This document shows, piece after piece, positions 13,001-23,164 of a stretch of DNA of 64,000 nucleotides. Both the position numbers and the translations under genes were made by a program. This DNA comes from Syngnathus acus. Taxonomy: Eukaryota > Chordata > Actinopteri > Syngnathiformes > Syngnathidae. The notes under the pieces are model-generated. The model searched no databases and was not told the DNA's origin. It saw only the letters and a list, made by a program, of their open reading frames with translations. The stretch is from assembly GCF_901709675.1 (NCBI RefSeq), contig NC_051091.1:8900967-8964966 (forward strand), written 5' to 3'. Within the stretch, counting starts at the first letter, position 1; each line of letters opens with the position of its first letter.

Positions 13001-15605
13001 TACCGTATGTGTGCTGTCACATGAACTTTTTTTTCCACTCCCAATCCACTGTCACAGACTGTAAGATATCTTGTGATCACGTGACCAAAATGAGCCAATC
13101 AAAACCGTTGACGAGATTTGGGGGATTTTCTATATACTATATGTTACCGTTTTTCATTCTAAATGTATGAAAGAATATTATTTGTTTTACCAGTGAGTGT
13201 TTCGCTGTTGGACAATGGAAAAACTTTGCCCTATAATAGGGTGGTTGTGACATGGCAGACTAATCCTCTCAGGTATCCTGGAGGAAAATGCCATTACTAG
13301 CTGCCATATTTTTTTCCTAGAGAGGAAGGTGGATGTAGTAAGATCAGAAGAGAAAAAAAACATGAGCTTGCTGTTTTCTAGCATACCTAACCTCTCAATG
13401 GTCAAACATAATCACTTGTGCTGGTTGCCTTCTATTTTTTTTTCATGTTCATTTTATATAAAAATATCTTTAATATTGTAAGCCATTCTAAAAAGTTTCA
13501 CTGCATTTAAGTATGCTCTTTTTTTTTTTTTCCCCCTTTGACCGCAGACATAATCGTAACAACCAACGGCGAGCCGGTGACCTCAAAGGAGATCAAATCT
13601 TGCATCCACCAGATCCAGGAGCTGATTGTGTTGCGTCTGAATCAAGCCGTGGCCAACAAACTCATCAGTTCTGTGGACTATTTGAGAGAAAGTTTCGTCG
13701 GGACACTGGAGCGATGTCTCAGCAGTCTGGAGAAGTCCCACATCGAATCGTCCGCACACATCACCTCCAATCACCTCAAACAGGTGTGCACATCACAGAA
13801 GAACAATCAAAAAAGAATCATGGATGATTGAAATGAATTTATATTGTGAATTCTCCTTTTTCTGTGCATCTGTTGTAGTTATTAAACGCCGCCTATCACG
13901 TTGAGGTCACGTTTCATTCAGGATCCTCCGTCACGCGACTCGTCTGGGAGCAAATCAAACAGGTAAATTAAAGAATCCAGTATTTTCCTTGACATGGGTA
14001 TCGGTGCCTTCTGAGTGATTATCTGCCCCCCTCCCAGATCATCCACAGGATAACGTTTGTGAACCCGCCTGCCATCTCGCACGAGTGGAAGCGCAAAGTG
14101 GCCCAGGATGCTATCGAAAGTCTCAGCGCCGCCAAACTGGCCCGAAGCATCTGCTCCCAGTTCAGAACCCGTCTCAACAGCTCCCATGAGGCCTTTGCGG
14201 CGTCCCTGCGCCAGGTTTACTTTGTTCCTTTACCTCAAATACGACAAATCACTTGGCATATTTATTTATGGGGAGAACAAAGGATCAAACAAACTGCATC
14301 TTACTAACATTGTGAAGTCTTTCAATGAATCTAAAAATGGTTGTGACAATCTTGTCTTTGCCCCCCCTTCACCAAAGATGAGGACCTAAAAGCAGAACAG
14401 ATTTTGTCATTTGACTGTCATAAGCATTCAAAAAAAATCACGTGTTCATTATAGCTCGTTATACCATTAAGTCACCCAGCGATCAATTATGAAGATCCAG
14501 CATCCATGTAAGTCATCATTTGTTTCGCATCACTTGTGGCTCATGAAGTCCTCTGCAATGATTGAATTGATTCAAAAGCGGATCTTGAATGGCCTGCCAA
14601 AAGCTATCGTCACATGAGGCACCGTTGTTGCTCTTTAACAATGTCACGATGCTTCAACACACATTTGACAAATGGACATTTTGGCACATTTGACCCCCTA
14701 GGAGATGTCGAGGGAACTGAAGCCAAGTCTTCAAGAACTGATATTGTCATTGTTAGTAAGAGCAGAAAATCAACCTGAGGTATGTCAGTCATATCCTGCA
14801 TGCTATCATGGAGGTGTAGGAAATCACACTTAAGTTGCTTTAATCAGCAACTACAATTTGTGAGCTTGACAGAGAGGAAGGAAAACTTTAGCGTCGCTCC
14901 GTAACGGGGTCTGCTTTACCTCTGATGCGATTCAAAAGCAACTTTTTTTTTTGTCATTTCAAAGAGAAAAAAATTCAAGAATGATTATATTGCCTTGAAT
15001 GATGAAAGATTTGTCATTGGGGTTGTGCAAACATGGCTGAGATCCAGTGGCGGTGTGAACTTGGCTTTAAGGCCGCTCTCATGCCAACCCTGTGGGTCTT
15101 GCTGTAAGACGAATGAGTGCACAAACCTGCAGGAGGGAATTTATGAAAAGGGATGCTTGGATAAACATTGATTCACAGTGGCAAAAAAATGAGCCCCGTA
15201 AGTTTGTGTTGGCGAGGGAAGTCGCATAAATTAATTTGACAAATGACGACGACGTCAGGGAGGTCAATGCTGCTTGCCAGTGAAAAATGGGGAGGCCGTG
15301 GTGATGGAGTTACAATGAATTTGTTTGATAAAAGGAGCCGACCAGCCGGGCCACCAAACGTGGTTAATCTTTTGTTCCCAAAACGAACTGGAGGGGTTGA
15401 TGAATGAAAGTCGCAATGACAAAGACCGACTTGTGAACGCTAACCATGAGGCATTTTGTGCCTGTGGGATTGCAGCTGGAAGAAGGCCACACGGGGCGAT
15501 TGGAGCGCACAGAGGACTTGTGGCTGCGTGTGAGGAAAGACCACGCCCCACGGCTGGCACGCCTCTCGCTGGAAAGCCGCTCCCTCCGAGACGTGCTGCT
15601 ACATG
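7083..15605 (+). CDS. dstyk: dstyk non-kinase region, coding exons 1-8
   Basis: These exons encode about residues 1-645, the large N-terminal part with no assigned catalytic role. Exon 1 carries a helical [19 protein letters not shown] stretch. Exon 2 carries [19 protein letters not shown], which looks like a P-loop-type nucleotide-binding region although a clean GxxxxGK is absent. Exon 3 (507 bp) is the least conserved; it has a charged [13 protein letters not shown] insert and a cysteine-rich GNCSCGAPS segment. Exons 4-8 are close to the mammalian sequence ([37 protein letters not shown]). Intron 2 (9029-11948) is the largest, at 2.9 kb, and holds mostly unannotated AT-rich sequence. Confidence 0.93.
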
Positions 15606-18600
15606 GTGAGCTTTGGATTTTTTTTTTAAATTCAGTGAGTTTTAGTTTTGAGACACGTTTTTGGGAAAATGCTTTGTTTGAATTTATTTTTTTTATTTTT
15701 TATTTATGGAGTGTTTGTGACAAAAAAAGTCATGAATTCATGCATAATGAAATGAAGTCAACTACAATTCTCAAATGACAGTTTGACAATACTGAAATTA
15801 AATAAATTAGAAAGGAACACTCACGTATGATATTGATTGACGAAAAATTTTTTGCTAGTAACTTTGCCTGCCTAAAGCTTTTAAACTAACCCTAACCCAT
15901 CTTGTGAATGTCACATGACCAAACCCAGAAAATAGGTCAGCTGTGATTGGTTGTTACTTTAGCCATTAGGCACGGTGATGTCATTTTCAGTCAACAAGTG
16001 GCAAAATGGCCGCCCGATCAGATGGATAAAAATGGGTGGATTTTGCTGCTTAAGTCATATTCCACAAACGCAATATTAATTTGAGTGCTGTGTTTGGACT
16101 TATGGTTCCACTTAGAGCATGTTATTTTAAAGAAATCTTTTGACTTGACATCCACTTTCATATTTGTGTGTTTTTTACGTGTAACTGATCACAATTGTCT
16201 TTCAACAGGCAAACCAAAGATTGGCCGTGAGCTGGGCCGTGGCCAGTACGGAGTTGTGTACTTGTGCGACAGCTGGGGAGGCCGCTATCCATGTGCCTTA
16301 AAGTCTGTGGTGCCACCAGATGATAAACACTGGAACGATCTGGCTTTGGAGTTTCACTACACAAGGTGCATGAGTAACATCTCGCTGAATACCCACAAGT
16401 CCAAATTTCCTTTGGAATTAAGCCATTTAAAAGCAGCTCTTCACATCATGTGATAAATGCCCCTGCACTACAATTCTTTCTAAGAATTCCCATTTTGGAC
16501 TGTTGATGCTTTTCTGAGAACACAAGTGTATTGTACCAAGTGTCTTCCTAGCACGTGTTTGCTTGAAGTATCACAAAGCAGAGGAATGCGAGGCCAGCGC
16601 GAGCCGGACTGAGCACAGATCAGTGACACCGAATAACACGATGTGCTCAGGTCGCTGCCCAAGCACGAGCGGCTCGTCGACCTGCACGGTTCCGTTATCG
16701 ACCACACGTACGGGGAAGGCTCCAGCATTGCCGTGCTGCTCATCATGGAGCGGCTGCACAGAGACCTCTACACCGGCCTCAAGGTGACAATGACACACTG
16801 CTGCTGCATCGGAGCCATGACAAACGTTTTCCGTGCAGCAATCATGGGCCGTAAACTGGTTTCGTACAAAGCAATATTTTGAGTAACAGCAATAGAAATG
16901 TAATAGTTCTTGTTTATTTCCATTGAATGAGTCAGTCTCATCTTGCGGTAATGGGAGACAATGAAACTCCAAGTGTACTACTAATTGTTTCCAGGCGGTG
17001 TCATTTCAGAAAATCTTATAAAATTGGATATTCTACTTTTTCTGGGGGAGTGTCGAAGGCTACTTGCCTTATTTGCGAGGTTGTCGAAACATCACACAGA
17101 GTGAGCTCGATGTGTGACAATCACATGTATCCTAAGTAGGATCCCCTGAAATGCAGAGTTTCTTTTCCTTGGAATTGTAAGGCTCTTCCTCACGCTTACA
17201 ATTTGGCCTTCTTTCTTTCTCTTCATAGAATTCAATGACGATTGTTTTTTTTATGATTTTTGCTTGCTTGTAGGCTTTTCTTTTTCTTCTGTTTTTTTCT
17301 ACAAGCATATCACATGTGCGATACTAAATGTCCCACAAACCAGTACCAGTTTAATTTCTTTTTGTTGAATTGATGAAGTTTTTTTTTTTAATTAAACTTT
17401 GGTTTTGATGGACTTGTGTGACAGTTGCAACAGGCCAGAAGAAATGATTTTATGCTTTTATGATTCTGATTTGTTCTCTTGGAAATTTATTAGGTTTTTT
17501 ATAGTCACTCATTCATTTGAGCAAAGTAACATTATTTTAATGTGTGCCTGTTTTTTATTTTGTGTGTGTGTTCATGTCAGGCTGGTTTGTCACTGAGGGA
17601 GAGGTTGCAGATCGCGCTGGACGTTGTGGAGGGGATCCGCTTCCTGCACAGTCAGGGCCTTTTGCACAGAGACATAAAGCTAAAAAATGTTCTGGTAGGT
17701 GCAAACAAGATCAACTTGTAACATTTGATTTGCTATTTTTAGAAACAGATGTCAGAATCTATTTTCTGCTTTTATTCAACTGCACACTGGTCCAATTGTT
17801 TTGTATTGTGTAATTTAAACACAACAACAAAATGTATTAGAGATGTGCCTGGAGGACTTGGTGGTGTGACATCTGCGTGCGAGTGTCTGGCTGTGAACTG
17901 TGGGCCACTGCAGCTTCTGCGAGTGTGTTCATTGTGTTTACTGTCCTACCTTCCTTCCTTCCCGCCATATTGAAGCTGGACAAGCAAAACCGTGCTAAGA
18001 TCACCGACCTAGGCTTCTGTAAACCAGAAGCCATGATGTCCGGCAGCATTGTCGGAACGCCCATCCACATGGCACCAGAGCTGTTTACAGGTATCGTGAA
18101 CATACAAATAACATGCAAGCCCCTGTTAATGACTCCTCATCACTATGACCGCTCCTCACAGGGAAGTATGACAACTCTGTCGATGTCTACGCCTTCGGGA
18201 TCCTCTTCTGGTACCTGTGCACCGGTTCCGTTAAACTCCCGGACGCCTTTGAAAAATGCTCCAGCAAGGATCAACTGTGGAATAACGTCAAAAAAGGTGA
18301 TCAAGTGCTCAATAGATTGATTGATTGATTGATTGATTGATATCTTTATTTCGAACATCCAAAACAAAAAAAGAAAAACAAAAAAACAAAAACAAATAAC
18401 ACTCTAAAGTGCCACATAAGTCCATACAAAACAAACAAACAAAAAAATAAACCAACAGATGGATGATGATTAAAAGGTTATTTAGGAAAGCGGCTGGTTT
18501 GGTCACTTTTGAACCCGTACGGTGTCCAGGTGCCCGACCCGAACGCTTGTCCTCGTTCGATGAGGAGTGCTGGCAGCTGATGGAGGCCTGCTGGAACGGC

Positions 18601-18717
18601 GACCCTTCCCAGCGGCCCCTACTCGGCATCGTGGAGCCCGGCCTTCAAAGCATCATGGTCCGTCTGTGCAGCTACGGCTCGGAGCAAAAAAGCAGCAGCC
18701 TGGAGGACTCGAACTGA
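7083..18717 (+). CDS. dstyk: dstyk, dual serine/threonine and tyrosine protein kinase (complete)
   Basis: RIP-homologous 'dusty' kinase; in vertebrates it links FGF receptor signalling to ERK and is needed in kidney and notochord development. Fourteen coding exons: 7083-7278, 8619-9028, 11949-12455, 12577-12772, 13548-13783, 13879-13962, 14038-14214, 15476-15605, 16209-16365, 16651-16783, 17581-17694, 17976-18090, 18162-18296, 18530-18717. All have GT/AG borders, the phases are continuous, and the stop is TGA. The product is 925 residues, against about 929 in human. Conserved blocks appear in order: [54 protein letters not shown], then the kinase domain. Start choice: ATG 7083 sits in gccATGg and gives MEG, as in mammals. 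An in-frame ATG at 7050 would add 11 residues and is the alternative. Confidence 0.96.
7447..7460 (+). promoter_or_regulatory. CTCF-like motif in dstyk intron 1
   Basis: CCAGCAGGTGGCAG matches the vertebrate CTCF core consensus CCASYAGRKGGCAS at every position. A single motif match is weak evidence without occupancy data. Confidence 0.3.
9648..9810. mobile_element. possible DNA-transposon remnant in dstyk intron 2
   Basis: The stretch begins with ataaaaagtctacacacc, wording I recognise as recurrent in teleost genomes and probably part of a widespread transposon. It continues with cctgttttccgatatgg and tttatttgacccaaaatgc, then decays. No ORF or clear terminal repeat is visible, so the family is not assigned. 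Confidence 0.3.
15985..16060. repeat. dispersed repeat, copy 1 (dstyk intron 8)
   Basis: Reads aaaatggccgcccgatcaga, then gattttgctgcttaagtc. A second, clearly related copy lies at about 44275-44345 (aaaatggccgccccttgaga ... gattttgctgtttaatcg). The two share about 55 aligned bases at an estimated 70-75 percent by eye. Origin unknown. Confidence 0.4.
16209..18717 (+). CDS. dstyk: dstyk kinase domain, coding exons 9-14
   Basis: Roughly residues 646-905 form the protein kinase fold. Exon 9 has the glycine loop [12 protein letters not shown] and the lysine strand CALKSVV. Exon 10 has the hinge-side [18 protein letters not shown]. Exon 11 has the catalytic loop [10 protein letters not shown]. 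Exon 12 has [20 protein letters not shown] and the MAPELFTG P+1 region. The magnesium motif is DLG rather than DFG, as in the mammalian orthologue, so it is a family trait and not damage. Exon 13 has [15 protein letters not shown], and exon 14 closes with [17 protein letters not shown] and the stop. All catalytic residues are intact. Confidence 0.95.
18311..18445 (-). mobile_element. LINE 3' end with (GATT)n tail in dstyk intron 13
   Basis: Lies inside a 233-bp intron. It starts with a (GATT)n tandem tail (18315-18342), then tatctttatttcgaacatcc, an A/C-rich stretch, and ataacactctaaagtgccac. In reverse complement this is a typical fish non-LTR 3' terminus: body, then GTTCGAAATAAAGAT, then a short tandem repeat. 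It matches the 2139-2245 fragment. It takes up over half the intron, upstream of the exon 14 acceptor at 18529. Confidence 0.6.
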
Positions 18718-18773
18718 AAGCACTCCCGACAAACTAACGCACACGCCCCTGGGATCGTGGTCATCATCCGTGT

Positions 18774-18776
18774 TTT

Positions 18777-18807
<31 letters not shown>
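18774..18807 (+). repeat. (TTG)n microsatellite in the dstyk 3' UTR
   Basis: About ten tandem TTG units, 57 bp after the stop codon and inside the predicted 3' untranslated region. Confidence 0.85.
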
Positions 18808-19101
18808 ATTTATGAACGGATGCTCGATGGCCACAATTTGTGACTCATGACGATGTACTTCTTGTTCACATGTGGGATTTATGTAATTTATAAGGGGATA
18901 CAGATGTTTGCAAAGATGTGTTTTACTGTTTATTTGTATAGAGGTCCTCCACTTTGTCATGCTAACCACCACTCATTCACAGAAAATGGTACTAGATGCA
19001 ACTTTTAAATGTCGTTCGTTACAAGTGTTGTGCACAAAAAAAATGTAAGATACATTTTAGCTCATATTTAATGTCTGCATCTACACAAACACCTTTTTTT
19101 A

Positions 19102-19107
19102 AATAAA
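19102..19107 (+). terminator. dstyk polyadenylation signal
   Basis: Canonical AATAAA, 385 bp downstream of the dstyk stop and the first one after it on the plus strand. It sets a probable 3' end at about 19120-19130. Confidence 0.6.
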
Positions 19108-19712
19108 AGGATCTGTTACAAGTCAGATGTTATTGCGATTGAAATACTTTTACAGGCTCTTTGTCATGTGACAGCCAACATTCAACAGATATTTTCTTTG
19201 TTTGTGTTTTCCACTGGAACAAATGAATATACTGCAAGTGTTATTCTTTTCTCCCCCATTCCTTTTCTGTTAAGCTCCCACTGACTATTTCTAATTTGTT
19301 GATCTAAGTGGTTATGTAGCAAAAAAAACCCTAAGATGCAGCACATGTGGATATACGTCGGTCAGGGGTCGGAGGTGAGCAAAGCTCGTGAGAAGCTGAC
19401 CTCAAGATCAAAGGTTAAATCCTTCTGCAGAGGAAAAAATAGAACTTGGTTTGATAACTTGTTCTATTTAAAGTTTAAAGGGTTTTGTTAAGCCTTAAAC
19501 ATGCAAAACTCCCAAATTGCTCAACAATTCATTTCAACTGCAACAAAAACAAAATGTGGCTTATAATTTTCACTTGGCAAAGAAATTGATTGTAGGGACT
19601 TGCTTTTATATTCGCCAATTAAAACATAAAAATCAGACATTTGGTTAACTGCTTTATATGACAATATGTATGTTTTACATTGTTATATGAGTTGGTGTCC
19701 CACAAAATAACA

Positions 19713-19828
19713 AATGTCGGCATAACGAATTTTTTTTCTCCTTTTATTCAAACACAAACACATTCGGTATAATACCATCAACTACAATCCAGCAAATACA
19801 AAATTAAAACATCAATGTCGGCATAACG
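19713..19828 (-). mobile_element. short retrocopy flanked by a 15-bp target-site duplication
   Basis: aatgtcggcataacg occurs at 19713-19727 and again, identical, at 19814-19828. The 86 bp between them starts on the plus strand with aa plus eight T. Read on the minus strand, the insert ends AATAAAAGGAG followed by A8. A flanking direct repeat, an A tail and a polyadenylation-like hexamer together mark LINE-mediated retroposition of a 5'-truncated transcript. The source RNA is not recognised. The gap between hexamer and tail is short (5 nt), so a LINE or SINE tail is an alternative. Confidence 0.6.
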
Positions 19829-19890
19829 TGTGTCTGCTGGCATAGCAGCAACGCTGTCTGTCACTCACTCGTGAATCTTCACGAACGAAC

Positions 19891-20768
19891 CTGAAAATGG
19901 TGTACCTAATAGAGTGTCCGAATGACGTCACAGATCAAACAGTCAATCAGAAAGTGGGGGTGAGGGCGGGTGTGGCACTTTTCACTTTCATTTAAGCTTT
20001 GACCATGATTTTTCCCTAATGAAGTGGCCTATTAGGAACACCAAAAAATGGCGGTGTACCTAATAGAGTGTCCGAGTGACGTCACAGATCAAACAGCCAA
20101 TCAGAAAGTGGGGGTGAGGGCGGGTGTGGCACTTTTCACTTTCCGTGAAGCTTTGACCATGATTTTTCCCTAATGAAGTGACCTGTGATTAGGTACACCT
20201 GAAAATGGCGGTGTACCTAATAGAGTGTCCGAGTGACGTCACAGATCAAACAGCCAATCAGAAAGTGGGGGTGAGGGCGGGTGTGGCACTTTTCACTTTC
20301 ATTTAAGCTTTGACCATGATTTTTCCCTAATAAAGTGGCCTGTTATTAGGAACACCTGAAAATGGCGGTGTACTTAATAGAGTGTCCGAATGACGTCACA
20401 GATCAAACAGCCAATCAGAAAGTGGGGGTGAGGGCGGGTGTGGCACTTTTCACTTTCAGTTAAGCTTTGACCATGATTTTTCCCTAATGAAGTGGCCTGT
20501 TATTAGGAACACCAAAAAATGGCGGTGTACCTAATAGTGTCCGAGTGACGTCACAGATCAAACAGCCAATCAGAAAGTGGGGGTGAGGGCGGGTGTGGCA
20601 CTTTTCACTTTCAGTTAAGCTTTGACCATGATTTTTCCCTAATGAAGTGGCCTGTGGTTAGGTACACCTGAAAATGGCGGTGTACCTAAGAGTGTCCGAA
20701 TGACGTCACAGATCAAACAGCCAATCAGAAAGTGGGGGTGAGGGCGGGTGTGGCACTTTTCACTTCAC
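19891..20768. repeat. six-copy ~155-bp tandem array with CRE, CCAAT and GC-rich boxes
   Basis: TGACGTCA starts at 19923, 20077, 20234, 20391, 20546 and 20701, giving periods of 154, 157, 157, 155 and 155 bp. Each unit runs ggtgtacctaatagagtgtc, TGACGTCA, cagatcaaacag, CCAATCAG, gtgggggtgagggcgggtg, cacttttcacttt, aagctttgaccatg, gtggcctgttattagg. Copy 1 has lost the CCAAT (gtcaatcag). Copy 2 differs around ccgtgaagc. Copy 6 breaks off after cacttttcact. Copies are otherwise near identical, suggesting recent expansion or homogenisation. There is no ORF. The array lies between the tail-to-tail dstyk and celsr2 genes. Confidence 0.95.
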
Positions 20769-20774
20769 AAGTGT

Positions 20775-20879
20775 TTGTGCGCGCGTGTGTGTGTGTGTGT
20801 GGGGGGGGAGGGTTGATTTGTTGAACGATTCGTTCGAACGAATCTTTTGAGTGAACTGATTCTAAACATTCAGTTCACT
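20775..20879. repeat. GT microsatellite followed by two palindromes
   Basis: A (GT)n/(G)n run at about 20780-20810 is followed by the perfect 18-bp palindrome GATTCGTTCGAACGAATC (20827-20844). Next is a hairpin with arms AGTGAACTGA (20850-20859) and TCAGTTCACT (20870-20879) and a 10-nt loop. They sit directly after the truncated end of the tandem array. Confidence 0.8.
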
Positions 20880-20923
20880 TAAAAGAACTGGAATGCACAT
20901 CACTATCATGCGATGTTTGGATG

Positions 20924-21373
20924 CGTAGAATTCAAATAACCTCTCGATTTTATTCCATCAGTATGGTGAAGAATTGAACTGCAAACGACTCCAAAATGAA
21001 AAACCATGTCACGAGTGTAGCAGAGTTAATGCTGATGATCTTGAGTTCGGGCTATTCGCTTGAGCTGCTCCATTAAACCATATAGTGTACGTACCTTCCA
21101 TGCTTTTCCATGATAAAATATTTGCTTGGTTCCACCGGGATTTGAACTCAGGTCGCTGGGGCGAGGGTCCAGAGGACTAACCCCTACAGTATGGAAGGTT
21201 CATACAGTATATTGTTTAATGGAGCAGCTCAAGGGAATAGACCAGAGACTTGAGAAAGTCATCAGCATTAACTCTGCTACACTCGTGACATGGTTTTTCA
21301 TTTTGGATGCGTTTGCAGTTCAATTCTTCACCAGACTGATGGAATAGAATCGAGAGGTTATTTGAATTCTACG
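20924..21373. repeat. inverted repeat (foldback), ~180-bp arms, 91-bp hinge
   Basis: The left arm 20924-21100 (cgtagaattcaaataacc ... gtaccttcca) is matched in reverse complement by the right arm 21192-21373 (tggaaggttc ... ttatttgaattctacg). There are scattered mismatches and small indels, with identity about 85-90 percent by eye. The hinge holds a tRNA-like sequence on the minus strand whose 5' end coincides with the inner edge of the right arm. No transposase ORF is present. Confidence 0.9.
21127..21198 (-). pseudogene. tRNA-Gln-like pseudogene at the foldback hinge
   Basis: Read on the minus strand, 72 nt follow the vertebrate tRNA-Gln backbone: TTCCAT, GGTTAG, CTCTGGAC, CAGCGA, the B box GAGTTCAAATCC, and GGTGGAACC at the 3' end. 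Defects: the first two acceptor pairs are lost (CC facing CC), the anticodon stem has an A-C mismatch, and the loop reads CCCTCGC, which removes U33 and puts CUC at the anticodon position. It is therefore not a normal tRNA-Gln. It may be a decayed gene or the head of a tRNA-derived SINE. Confidence 0.6.
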
Positions 21374-21920
21374 CTCCTCACGTCTGCATGTGCGCTATAG
21401 TATGGTCGTCGTTATGTTTCATTATCATCTTTAATGTCTGCAGGCGCAAAGCATTAAATGTCAAGTTATTTTAATGGCGTTGCAATGAAAACACATTTAA
21501 AGTCCACAGTTGGTCAACATGGCAAATAGTAGATACAAAGAGAGACATTCCTACAATCATGTCAAGTTTACATATTTACTTTCATTTACACAATGTACAG
21601 TAAAACAGATTACACCGCCAGTTTTCATGGATTTCAATTATTTTACAAAAGACACATGCGTCACAGCTACTCTAGAAAAAAAAAAGCTGTTAATTCATGG
21701 ATGGACATCATGTCTCCTCCCTTCGGCTTAAAAACAAATAGAGCTTCAAGTCCATATAAAAATGTCGATTTCCAAAATGACAAAAATAGTATCAAAAGTC
21801 TTTTTTTTTTAATAAGTGTACATACACATGCAAATGTGTGCCCTTGTTTGAACCATCGTGGAGTGAAATTCACTCACACAGGAATAATGACCTTCACTTG
21901 ATTGTTAGTGCTGCTTGGAC

Positions 21921-21939
21921 ACACACACACACACACACG

Positions 21940-22015
<76 letters not shown>
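21921..22015. repeat. (CA)n microsatellite
   Basis: About 95 bp of nearly uninterrupted CA repeat, with one cgcacgc interruption near 21938. It may lie in the celsr2 3' UTR or just beyond it. Confidence 0.95.
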
Positions 22016-22019
<4 letters not shown>

Positions 22020-22108
22020 TCCACTGAGCGCAGTCCAATCTTATCATGTCGTTTTAACTAAGTGTTCCCTGAATGTTTGTAATCCTACGCACACAGAGGC
22101 AATACATC

Positions 22109-22114
22109 TTTATT
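22109..22114 (-). terminator. candidate celsr2 polyadenylation signal
   Basis: AATAAA on the minus strand (tttatt on plus), about 1.6 kb past the last recognised celsr2 coding exon. Similar hexamers are common in this AT-rich stretch, so this is one candidate. Confidence 0.25.
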
Positions 22115-23157
22115 GTTCCACAGATGTGCACTGAAAAAATAATAGAAAATGGGGAAAAAAGACAACCAGGGCAACAAATGAAACAAAAAGTGCATATTTA
22201 AAAATTCAAGTATGTAAACAAAATTATTTAAAGGGAGATACATACAGTATGTTCTGTCAGTGTGCTCAAGCCTGAGCTTTGGCATGCACACACACTCACA
22301 CGTGAGCAATTAAGAATTAGAGTGGGCTAAATCCATTTTGAAAATAATTTGAAAGTTAAGTGCAGAAATTAACGGAGAAAATTCAGGTCTTTCAGACACC
22401 CACGAAAGCAGTCTTCACCTCACGCAATAACATTTTACAGAGTGAGGACAAGACAGTAGGTAGTGCTTTAGCTTGAGTGCCGGTGCATCTGTATGTCACC
22501 ATAAGTGAACTATTGATTCAACAAATGTTTGGAATGACAAAGATCTTTCACAACTTCAGTAAAATTAAATACAGCGCCTTAAGACATGAATTGAATTTGT
22601 TCTTTCAACACGCTTGCAACTCAAAACACTTGTAAATCTCAAGTAATTCTTTCCCCATTGAAATGAATGAATTAGTCTGTTCCAGCCCCCCCAAAAAAAT
22701 AGTCATTTGTTTTTTTAATGAGGCAAATGCACTCTATAACTTCATATTTTAATCTTAAAAAACATATAGTAATTACAAAATGAAATAATATTGAATTAAA
22801 AAGAAACTGTTTTTGTCACACTTTGCATCAATCGACTGGCCATTGTGCTATAGTGTATCGCTGTTTGAGCTGCTCAGCTCATCACAGGTCCCCACAGAGG
22901 ATAAAGAATAAATGACAGTGAGTACCATTAATACTGAATGTCAAAATATGTCGGAAATATCAATTGCCTCAAAGCACCACTAAATCCCACAAATGTTATT
23001 GTAGGTATAAAACTTTAAATCCGGCACAATGACATAAATGGAGTTGGCCCACTTAAGTTCTCATTATGGTACATTGCTCACACACACATACAGACACATA
23101 CAATCCATCCTTCAGAAATATTTTAAAGGGGAAGTCCCAGCGACGAGGAAGGAGGCT

Positions 23158-23164
23158 CTATGAC
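23158..23164 (-). other. celsr2: possible start of a celsr2 exon 34 (alternative C-terminus)
   Basis: On the minus strand, gtgtgtctttgcag is followed by GTCATAG. Joining the cryptic donor at the end of exon 33 (GA before GTGAGT) to this acceptor would give G-S-E-S and then TAG. It would be an almost non-coding terminal exon. It is a prediction: the mammalian gene has 34 exons and 33 are accounted for here. Not independently supported. Confidence 0.3.

Noticed and set aside
19891-20768. CRISPR-like array
   Set aside because: The whole 155-bp unit is repeated with no variable spacers, and the context is a vertebrate genome.
21838-22134. ORF of histidine-threonine repeats
   Set aside because: Translation of a CA microsatellite.
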